Made by a program: the position numbers and the translations under genes. 5,935 nucleotides of DNA, taken from positions 1 through 5,935 of the forward strand of contig CAJUQU010000263.1 of assembly GCA_910588595.1 (NCBI GenBank), in the 5' to 3' direction. The notes under the pieces were generated by a model. It was not told the origin of the DNA, searched no databases, and was given only the letters and a program-made list of their open reading frames with translations. The stretch comes from an uncultured Lachnospiraceae bacterium. Its GTDB lineage: Bacteria; Bacillota_A; Clostridia; Lachnospirales; Lachnospiraceae. This document shows, one piece after another, positions 1-5,315 of this stretch; the first letter of the stretch is position 1, and every line of letters begins with the position of its first letter.

Positions 1-824
1 TCCGTCATGCCTTCCCCCACAGACTTCACAGCCGGAAAGACCGTCGATATCGTCTTGCCGACACCCGTCGGTGCCTCCAGAAAGAGCTTTCTTTTGTGAT
101 AGATCGTCTGGTACACGTATGTGACAAGCTCCTTCTGCCCCTCACGGTACGGAAACGGAAACTGCAGCTGCTTGATCGACGCGGTGCGGATCCCAATCCA
201 CTCAAACTGAAAATCCGCCCACTTCCTGTACTCCTGCATCAGTTCGTCAAACCACTGTTCCAGCTCCGCAAACGTATAATCCTCATGAAAATACTTGAGC
301 TCCTCCGTCTCGATATGACAGTACGTCATCCGCACGCCAATATGTTCGATATGATTTTCCTCCGCGTACATGTATGCATAACATTTCGCCTGCGCAAGAT
401 GGACACTCGCAGGCTGCACGATGCGTTTGAGCTCCCTGTAGGTACCCTTGATCTCATCGATGACCACTTTTTCTTCCCTTACATGACCTGGCAGCATCTT
501 ATCCTGACTGGCATTTCCCGGATCAATTACATATGTTTTTTTATTGTACATCGTATCCTGAGGCGCCATATCATGTTCTCCCCAGTTATAATCGATGATT
601 CCGTCTGCTCTTCCTTCTATTATTATATCGTACTCCGGCGTACTCCATACATGCTGCAGACCGATCTCTGCATGGTACTCACTGCCCATGCGCCGCTGCA
701 GCATCCTGTGAATGCGGCTTCCTTCCTGCATCGCATTGTCCGATCCACCCGCTTTCCGATTGTCGATACTGCCCTCACGCAGGATAAATTCCACTAACTG
801 CCGGACTGATACGTGTATCTTCAT
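1..824 (-). CDS. PD-(D/E)XK nuclease domain fused to Rad3/XPD/DinG-type DNA helicase (partial, C-terminus off the left edge)
   Basis: The frame is open from the ATG at 824 to the window edge, giving 274 residues with no stop. An AGGGG ribosome site lies 6 bases before the ATG. Residues about 35-150 look like a RecB/Cas4-type nuclease: EGSRIH (H39), EGRAD (D74), IDEIKG (E124, K126) and HLAQAKCYAY (Q145), the order H, D, ExK, Q expected of the PD-(D/E)XK superfamily. Residues 224-230 (FPYREGQ) resemble the Q motif of XPD/DinG helicases, and APTGVGKT (251-258, K257) is Walker A. The missing part should hold any Fe-S cysteines, DEAH box and motifs III-VI. Known relatives are ATP-dependent DNA helicases acting in repair or recombination; coupling to DNA cutting is inferred from the domains. 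The stretch between D74 and E124 is long for this fold. The gene follows an HPr-like gene on the same strand but behind a terminator, so it probably has its own promoter; none is convincing. An AddB-type protein is less likely because of the Q motif. Confidence 0.9.
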   Translation of the reverse strand, partial: MKIHVSVRQLVEFILREGSIDNRKAGGSDNAMQEGSRIHRMLQRRMGSEYHAEIGLQHVWSTPEYDIIIEGRADGIIDYNWGEHDMAPQDTMYNKKTYVIDPGNASQDKMLPGHVREEKVVIDEIKGTYRELKRIVQPASVHLAQAKCYAYMYAEENHIEHIGVRMTYCHIETEELKYFHEDYTFAELEQWFDELMQEYRKWADFQFEWIGIRTASIKQLQFPFPYREGQKELVTYVYQTIYHKRKLFLEAPTGVGKTISTVFPAVKSVGEGMT

Positions 825-935
825 GTCTGTCCCCTTTTTCTTCCTCTACATTCATTCCACAGCAGCCGCACACATTCCACACTGCATACATACTCTCCCT
901 AAAAATGATCTTAGGAACTGTTCAGAAATTACTGC
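825..935 (-). other. Leader region upstream of the nuclease-helicase gene
   Basis: This is the spacer between the HPr-like gene's terminator and the helicase start. On the minus strand it contains AGGGAG (900-895) placed 7 bases before an ATG at 887, which opens an 11-codon frame ending at 852. An overlapping ATG at 891 opens a 38-codon frame that runs into the helicase start and stops at 775. Neither resembles a protein I recognise. A weak sigma-A-like pair (TTGCAG, 18 bases, TAAGAT) can be drawn at the upstream edge, but it overlaps the terminator's T run and is not a firm promoter. Confidence 0.3.
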
Positions 936-979
936 AAAAAATCCCTCCAAATGACAGTTTACGCCATCACTTAGAGGGA
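936..979 (-). terminator. Intrinsic terminator of the HPr-like gene
   Basis: On the minus strand a 13-position stem (979-967 with 954-942) pairs at 11 positions, with two mismatches, around a 12-base loop. It is closed at the base by TCCCTC/GAGGGA and followed directly by six T residues (941-936). It begins 35 bases after the stop of the HPr-like gene, as expected for that gene's transcript end. On the plus strand no gene ends here and the T tract is poor, so it is called one-directional. Confidence 0.8.
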
Positions 980-1013
980 GTCAATTATTTTTGCTATATA
1001 TTCTTTCGTACAT

Positions 1014-1238
1014 TTACGCAATTGCAAGCCCGCTCACATAGCGCTCAAACGCATCGTTATATCCCGCATACTGCAGCGTGAGGATCGACCGGAAATCGAG
1101 TCCCATCACACCGATGATCGACTTGGCGTCCACTGTGTAATGATTGTAGGAAATATCGATATCAAAATCACATTTCGATGCCTCATTTACAAAATTCTGC
1201 ACATCTGCAGGCGTCATCTTAATCTTACGTTCCCTCAT
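1014..1238 (-). CDS. HPr-fold protein lacking the His15 active-site loop
   Basis: This is a 74-residue protein. The ATG at 1238 is chosen because AAAGGAAG (1254-1247) lies 8 bases upstream; an in-frame ATG at 1262 would put that ribosome site inside the gene. From residue 18 it tracks HPr closely: NEASKCDFDIDISYN matches the first helix and second strand, and VDAKSIIGVMGL (36-47) matches the Ser46 region, with S40 at the HPr-kinase site. The N-terminal strand KIKMT runs almost straight into the helix: about six to eight residues that in HPr form the loop with GIHARP are absent, so there is no phosphoryl-accepting histidine. It therefore cannot serve as an ordinary PTS phosphocarrier. By analogy with Bacillus Crh, which keeps Ser46 but lacks His15, a regulatory role is possible; this is inference. 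It is transcribed alone, divergently from the ABC operon, with its own promoter and terminator. Confidence 0.85.
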   Translation of the reverse strand: MRERKIKMTPADVQNFVNEASKCDFDIDISYNHYTVDAKSIIGVMGLDFRSILTLQYAGYNDAFERYVSGLAIA

Positions 1239-1304
1239 AATAACAACTTCCTTTCTACACATAGTCCATAACGTGACAACGACCAGCTGCCTTTGCTTTC
1301 ACGT

Positions 1305-1333
1305 ATTATAGTATACAATATGTTCAAAGTAAA
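1305..1333 (-). promoter_or_regulatory. Sigma-A-type promoter of the HPr-like gene
   Basis: On the minus strand TTTACT (1333-1328) and a consensus TATAAT (1310-1305) are separated by exactly 17 bases. Transcription would start near 1297, giving a leader of about 60 bases before the ATG at 1238. The spacer holds a GTATAC-centred inverted repeat that abuts the -10 box, so a bound regulator would block this promoter. Confidence 0.62.
1307..1320. promoter_or_regulatory. Imperfect GTATAC-centred palindrome overlapping the HPr-like gene promoter (operator candidate)
   Basis: The sequence TATAGTATACAATA is symmetric around GTATAC except for the one base pair on each side of that core. It covers part of the -10 box and the downstream end of the spacer of the minus-strand promoter. 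The same core occurs in a perfect palindrome 81 bases away (1389-1400). GTATAC-centred sites are typical of GntR-family repressors; that family assignment is inference. Confidence 0.4.
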
Positions 1334-1388
1334 GATTTTTTGTCAGTTCCTGGAACATTTCGTCGATTGTAAAATCCTAACTTTTGTT

Positions 1389-1400
1389 ATTGTATACAAT
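1389..1400. promoter_or_regulatory. Perfect 12-base palindrome ATTGTATACAAT (operator candidate)
   Basis: This is a perfectly self-complementary 12-mer in the divergent spacer. It matches the general form of GntR-family operators (TTGTATACAA). A partial third copy, TATAGTATA, sits at 1425-1433 and repeats nine bases of the copy at 1307. No GntR-family gene lies in the window, so the regulator would be encoded elsewhere. Confidence 0.42.
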
Positions 1401-1537
1401 CTCTATTTTTGTTTGTGATATTTCTATAGTATATTGTTGCCAGACTCTTTTTCTTTATACAGAATACATCTAAATATTTTTTGTTCTTGAAATGTGGTAT
1501 GCATTTTATAAATTTTCCTGTGAAGAGAAAACGACAA

Positions 1538-1549
1538 TTAATGCATTAA
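1538..1549. promoter_or_regulatory. Perfect 12-base palindrome TTAATGCATTAA (operator candidate)
   Basis: The 12-mer is exactly self-complementary. It lies between two copies of TGCATTTTATA, so TGCATT occurs three times in 80 bases, just upstream of the candidate ABC promoter. The arrangement suits a MarR/TetR-like or other dimeric regulator, but AT-rich spacers can yield such palindromes by chance. Confidence 0.33.
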
Positions 1550-1567
1550 AACGTAACACTTTTGGGC

Positions 1568-1595
1568 TTGCATTTTATATTATTTCCGCTATACT
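1568..1595 (+). promoter_or_regulatory. Candidate promoter of the ABC exporter operon
   Basis: TTGCAT (1568-1573) and TATACT (1590-1595) are 16 bases apart, which would start transcription near 1602 and leave a leader of about 100 bases. The -10 box is good and the -35 box weak. Another possible pair (TTGTTG at 1434-1439, TATACA at 1456-1461) lies further upstream, so the choice is uncertain. Confidence 0.35.
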
Positions 1596-1609
1596 AAGAC
1601 GTAACCGCT

Positions 1610-1644
1610 CGAACACACCGTTTATTTTTTCAAACCTGTGTTCG
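1610..1644 (+). repeat. Inverted repeat/hairpin in the presumed ABC operon leader
   Basis: CGAACACA (1610-1617) and TGTGTTCG (1637-1644) are perfect inverted arms. A further GTTT/AAAC pairing lies inside them, and the tip is T-rich (ATTTTTTC). No T run follows the stem on either strand, so it does not look like a terminator. It could be a 5' mRNA hairpin or a two-arm protein binding site just downstream of the predicted start of transcription. Confidence 0.45.
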
Positions 1645-1699
1645 CAATCGTGTTTCAGATACACTCTGGCAAAACGAAAGAAAAGTGAGGTGCACAACT

Positions 1700-3481
1700 A
1701 TGACTGCCATGAAATGGTTCTACTCTTTTCTAAAGAAACACAATCGAAGTATGGCGCTGGGCATTGTGATCGTGACTGTGATCTCAATCCTTGCCATCGT
1801 AAAGCCGATCGTCTCCGGCTCTATTGTCGACGACGTGATCACCGGCGGAAACTATGACCTGCTGCCGAAACTGATCGCGCTGCTGGTCATCATCACGATC
1901 CTGCGCGGAACGCTGCGCTACTGGTCACAGGTCATCTTTGAGACCTGCTCGCAGGATGTGCTGTTTTCCATGCGCGACACGGTCTACCGCAAGCTCCTGC
2001 AGGAGGACTTCAACTTCTATAATAAGAAGCGCACCGGCGACCTGCTGAGCCGTCAGACCGGTGACATGGACGCCATACGGCATTTCATAGCATTTGTTAT
2101 CTATCAAGTGTATGAAAATGTCTTCCTGTTCTTCTTCGCGCTGATCATGATCTTCACAGTCAGCTGGAAGCTTGCACTCTGCATGTGCGCAGTGCTGCCC
2201 TTCTCGCTGATGGTGACACTGAGCCAGACCAGGGAAGGACGTCCGCGCTTCCAGCGGATCCGGGAGCAGTTCTCCTCGCTCAACACCTTCGTGCAGGAGA
2301 ATGTCAGCGGAAACCGCGTGGTCAAGGCGTTCTCCAAGGAAGACTACGAGATTGGAAAATTTAATAAGGAAAATGACGGCTACCGCGATGCCGAGCTCGC
2401 CGCCGCAGAGATCTGGACAAAATACGTGCCAAAATTTGAGTTCCTCTCAAACATGCTCACGGTGATCCTGATGCTCGTCGGCAGTATCATGGTGATCCAG
2501 GGCAGCATGACACTCGGAAACTACGTCACGATCAACGGCTACCTGTGGATGCTCATGAACCCGCTGCGTCAGATCGGCTGGCGTATCAACGATGTACAGC
2601 GCTTCACGACTTCCGTGGAGAAGATCTACGCCACCTACAGCGAGGAGCCAAAGGTAAAATACCCCGCAAAGCCGATCCCCTGCAAGAAGCTCAAGGGCGA
2701 TATCGAGTTCAGAAACGTCTCCTACAGCGCCGACGACGAGGCTATCATCCACAATGTCAGCTTCAAGGTAAAGAGCGGTCAGACCGTGGGCATCCTCGGC
2801 TCGACCGGCTCCGGCAAATCCACCATCATGAACCTGCTCTGCCGGTTCTACGATGTCACCGACGGGGAAGTGCTGGTGGACGGCAGGAACGTGAAGGATT
2901 TAGACCTCTACAACCTCCGCCAGAATATCGGCATGGCGATGCAGGATGTCTTCCTCTTCTCGGACACGGTAGAAGGCAACATCGCCTACAGCAGACCCGA
3001 CTGCCCGTTTGAAGCCGTCCAGAAGGCTGCTGTCATGGCGGACGCCGACAACTTTATCCGCGAGATGCCCGACGGCTACGACACGATCGTCGGCGAGCGC
3101 GGCGTCGGACTCTCCGGCGGTCAGAAACAGCGCATCTCGCTGGCGAGGGCACTCTTAAAAGAGCCTTCGATACTGATACTCGACGACACGACCTCAGCCG
3201 TCGACATGGAGACAGAGAGCTATATCCAGCAGCAGCTCAACAACATTGACCGCGCCTGCACGATCTTTGTCGTCGCCTACCGCATCTCCTCCATCAAGGA
3301 TTCCGATCTGATCCTGGTCCTGAATGACGGAAAGATCGTGGAACAGGGCACGCACGACGAACTGCTCAAAAATAACGGTTATTATGCTACAGTGTTCCGC
3401 CATCAGTACGGCGAGTTCGAAAAATACGTTGACGAGATCAACCAGAACAACAAAGGAGGTGAGAAGTATGGCTCGAAATAA
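1700..3481 (+). CDS. Heterodimeric ABC exporter, half-transporter with degenerate ATP site (TM287/BmrC/LmrC-like)
   Basis: This 593-residue half-transporter has a TM domain of six helices (about 18-300) and an NBD (about 333-570). The ATG at 1700 is preferred because GTGAGGTG (1685-1692) is a good ribosome site 7 bases upstream; an in-frame GTG at 1685 lies within that site. NBD motifs: Walker A GSTGSGKST (367-375), Q-loop Q415, signature LSGGQ (471-475) and Walker B ILILD (491-495). The catalytic Glu is Asp (D496), the switch His is Tyr (Y527 in VVAYRIS), and the A-loop aromatic position appears to be Ala (A344). So its own ATP site should be poorly hydrolytic, while its intact LSGGQ completes the partner's site. 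Family knowledge: such pairs export drugs, lipids or peptides across the cytoplasmic membrane; the substrate cannot be read from sequence. The gene overlaps the next by 14 bases, and its last residues (GGEKYGSK) are the neighbour's ribosome site and start read in another frame. Confidence 0.96.
   Translation: MTAMKWFYSFLKKHNRSMALGIVIVTVISILAIVKPIVSGSIVDDVITGGNYDLLPKLIALLVIITILRGTLRYWSQVIFETCSQDVLFSMRDTVYRKLLQEDFNFYNKKRTGDLLSRQTGDMDAIRHFIAFVIYQVYENVFLFFFALIMIFTVSWKLALCMCAVLPFSLMVTLSQTREGRPRFQRIREQFSSLNTFVQENVSGNRVVKAFSKEDYEIGKFNKENDGYRDAELAAAEIWTKYVPKFEFLSNMLTVILMLVGSIMVIQGSMTLGNYVTINGYLWMLMNPLRQIGWRINDVQRFTTSVEKIYATYSEEPKVKYPAKPIPCKKLKGDIEFRNVSYSADDEAIIHNVSFKVKSGQTVGILGSTGSGKSTIMNLLCRFYDVTDGEVLVDGRNVKDLDLYNLRQNIGMAMQDVFLFSDTVEGNIAYSRPDCPFEAVQKAAVMADADNFIREMPDGYDTIVGERGVGLSGGQKQRISLARALLKEPSILILDDTTSAVDMETESYIQQQLNNIDRACTIFVVAYRISSIKDSDLILVLNDGKIVEQGTHDELLKNNGYYATVFRHQYGEFEKYVDEINQNNKGGEKYGSK
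3452..3460 (+). promoter_or_regulatory. Strong ribosome binding site of the second ABC gene, inside the first
   Basis: AAAGGAGGT lies 8 bases (counted from its last G) before the ATG at 3468, close to a perfect match to the 16S anti-Shine-Dalgarno sequence. It fixes that ATG as the start of the second half-transporter. Because it lies inside the first gene, the two are translated from one mRNA, which fits 1:1 heterodimer assembly. Confidence 0.93.
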
Positions 3482-5264
3482 ATATGATATCGACGAGGTG
3501 ATCGAGGATAAATTTGACTTTGGACAGCTCAAACGCGTCTTCCAGTATGTAAAACCTTACCGGGGACAGCTTGCCTTCGCGCTCTTCCTGATGCTGTCCG
3601 CATCCGCGCTGACCATGCTCTTCCCTATGTTCATCAGCGAGATCATGGACACCTACATCCCTGCCGGGAATATCAGGGCGATCGTGACCATCACTTTGAT
3701 ATCACTTGTTATCGTACTGTACACCTGCGTGTGCATCCGCCTCAAGATACGCATCACCAGCCGTATCGGTCAGGCGATCGTGCACCAGCTGCGGTCCGAC
3801 ATCTTCTGCCACCTGCAGGAGCTGCCATTCTCCTACTACGACGACCGGCCGCACGGCAAGATCCAGGTGCGCGTGGTCAACTACGTGAACAGCTTAAGTG
3901 ACCTGCTCTCAAACGGTATTATCAACACGATCACAGACATGTGTAATCTAATTTTCATCCTGATCTTTATGCTCCTGCTGCATGTCAGGCTCACACTGAT
4001 CTGTCTGTGCGGACTGCCTGTGCTCTTTGCGGTCATCGTGTTCGTGAAGCGGCGCCAGCGGCGCGCATGGCAGATCCAGAGCAACAAGCAGTCCAACCTC
4101 ACCGCCTACATCGCGGAGAGTATCAACGGCATCCGCGTCACACAGTCCTTCGTGCGCGAGCGCGAGAACACTTCGATCTTCAACCATTTGAGTGACAGCT
4201 ACCGAAGTGCCTGGATGCGCGCCGTCAAGTACAACTTCATCATGTGGCCCTGCATCGACTCGATCTCGACCGTCACGACGGCGTTCATCTACGTGATCGG
4301 GATCGGCTGGATCTCGGGTGAGATCTACGGTGTGACAGTTGGCATCCTGATCGCTTTCACCTCCTACATCTCAAGATTCTGGGAGCCGATCAACACGCTC
4401 GCCTCGTTCTACAATTCGCTGCTCACCGCCATCGCCTACTTAGAGCGCATCTTTGAGACGATCGACGAGCCGGTCAACGTAAAGGACACCGAGGATGCAG
4501 TGCTGATGCCGCCCATCGACGGAAAAGTAGAATTTGAGGATGTATGTTTCAGCTACGAGGATGGCGTCCAGATATTGAACAAGGTCAACTTCGCAGCAAA
4601 CCCGGGTGACACCTACGCCATCGTGGGTCCTACCGGAGCCGGCAAATCGACCATCGTCAACCTCATCAGCCGTTTCTACAATGTGGACTCCGGCAGGATA
4701 CTGATCGACGGCACGGACATCTCCGGCGTGACCTTAAAATCCCTGCGCAAGCAGATGGGCATCATGATGCAGGACAGCTTTATCTTCTCCGGCACCATTA
4801 TGGATAACATACGTTACGGAAACCTGACCGCGACGGACGAGGAGGTCATCGCCGCCGCCAAGACTGTCTGCGCGCACGACTTTATCATGGAGATGGAGAA
4901 CGGCTACCAGACGCAGGTCAACGAGCGCGGAAGCCGCCTCTCGGCAGGTCAGCGACAGCTCATCAGCTTCGCGCGGGCACTGCTGGAAAATCCGGCGATC
5001 CTGATCCTCGACGAGGCGACCTCGAGCATTGACACCGAGACGGAGATCCTGCTGCAGAAAGGTCTGAACAGGCTGTTGGAGGGACGCACCTCCTTCATCA
5101 TCGCCCACAGGCTCTCGACCATCAAAAACGCAAACTGCATCATGTACGTCGACAAGGGCAATATCCTCGAGGCGGGCACGCACGATGAACTGCTCGCACT
5201 AAAAGGAGAATACTACAAACTATTCATGTCACAGTACGACTTTCTCGCAGGCAAAACCGAGTGA
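3468..5264 (+). CDS. Heterodimeric ABC exporter, half-transporter with competent ATP site (TM288/BmrD/LmrD-like)
   Basis: This 598-residue half-transporter has about 30 charged N-terminal residues, six TM helices (about 34-302) and an NBD (about 353-590). Upstream in-frame codons exist, but the strong ribosome site fixes ATG 3468. NBD motifs: A-loop Y363, Walker A GPTGAGKST (387-395), Q-loop Q435, signature LSAGQ (491-495), Walker B ILILD (511-515) with catalytic E516, D-loop SSID and switch H547 in IIAHRLS. Its own Walker A/B, Glu and His, with the partner's LSGGQ, make the hydrolytic site; its altered LSAGQ faces the partner's defective site. That arrangement is known from TM287/288 and related drug exporters, and the RLSAGQRQL form and YYKLFMSQYDF C-terminus are typical of the second subunit as I recall it. 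The last of two genes in the operon, it is followed 18 bases later by a strong terminator. The substrate is unknown; multidrug export is the family default, not shown here. Confidence 0.97.
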   Translation: MARNKYDIDEVIEDKFDFGQLKRVFQYVKPYRGQLAFALFLMLSASALTMLFPMFISEIMDTYIPAGNIRAIVTITLISLVIVLYTCVCIRLKIRITSRIGQAIVHQLRSDIFCHLQELPFSYYDDRPHGKIQVRVVNYVNSLSDLLSNGIINTITDMCNLIFILIFMLLLHVRLTLICLCGLPVLFAVIVFVKRRQRRAWQIQSNKQSNLTAYIAESINGIRVTQSFVRERENTSIFNHLSDSYRSAWMRAVKYNFIMWPCIDSISTVTTAFIYVIGIGWISGEIYGVTVGILIAFTSYISRFWEPINTLASFYNSLLTAIAYLERIFETIDEPVNVKDTEDAVLMPPIDGKVEFEDVCFSYEDGVQILNKVNFAANPGDTYAIVGPTGAGKSTIVNLISRFYNVDSGRILIDGTDISGVTLKSLRKQMGIMMQDSFIFSGTIMDNIRYGNLTATDEEVIAAAKTVCAHDFIMEMENGYQTQVNERGSRLSAGQRQLISFARALLENPAILILDEATSSIDTETEILLQKGLNRLLEGRTSFIIAHRLSTIKNANCIMYVDKGNILEAGTHDELLALKGEYYKLFMSQYDFLAGKTE

Positions 5265-5282
5265 TCGAGTGTGAACATGTAC

Positions 5283-5315
5283 AAAAAAGATGAGCGCAAA
5301 CGCGCTCATCTTTTT
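5283..5315. terminator. Bidirectional intrinsic terminator between the ABC operon and the MATE gene
   Basis: GATGAGCGC (5289-5297) and GCGCTCATC (5302-5310) form a perfect 9-base-pair stem around a 4-base loop. The stem is extended by A5284-5288 pairing with T5311-5315. The T run serves the plus-strand ABC transcript and the complementary A run serves the minus-strand MATE transcript. The MATE stop codon (5316-5314) overlaps the base of the stem, so one hairpin ends two convergent units only 49 bases apart. Confidence 0.95.

Larger units (their letters stand above)
1239..1699. other. Divergent intergenic region between the HPr-like gene and the ABC operon
   Basis: This 461-base, markedly AT-rich spacer has no supportable gene; an open frame from 1492 runs on into the ABC gene in another frame and looks accidental. 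It holds the HPr-like promoter and leader (1239-1333), the GTATAC palindromes (1307-1433), a GTTCCTGGAAC inverted repeat (1346-1356), an 11-base direct repeat TGCATTTTATA (1500-1510 and 1569-1579) flanking the palindrome TTAATGCATTAA (1538-1549), a candidate plus-strand promoter (1568-1595), and a long inverted repeat in the presumed ABC leader (1610-1644). Its size and density of symmetric sites suggest regulation of both divergent units. Confidence 0.6.

Noticed and set aside
96..797. A 233-codon open frame on the plus strand opposite the helicase
   Set aside because: Its translation resembles no protein family, and the minus strand here carries continuous nuclease and helicase motifs with a ribosome site. 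It is an antisense shadow.
1..1238. HPr-like gene and nuclease-helicase as a two-gene functional system
   Set aside because: They share a strand, but a good intrinsic terminator lies between them and no shared biology is evident.
1315..1328. LexA (SOS) box in the HPr-like promoter
   Set aside because: Only the left half GAACATAT (minus strand) fits; the right half GTTC is absent at the required spacing.
1610..1644. Leader hairpin as a transcription attenuator
   Set aside because: No T run follows the stem on either strand, and the stem is not GC-rich enough for an intrinsic terminator.
1492..1857. A 121-codon open frame on the plus strand in the divergent spacer
   Set aside because: It has no good ribosome site, its composition follows the AT-rich spacer, and it runs into the ABC gene in another frame.
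4734..5183. A 149-codon open frame on the minus strand opposite the second NBD
   Set aside because: This is a shadow of the strongly biased, GC-rich codons of the ABC gene, with no promoter, ribosome site or recognisable domain.
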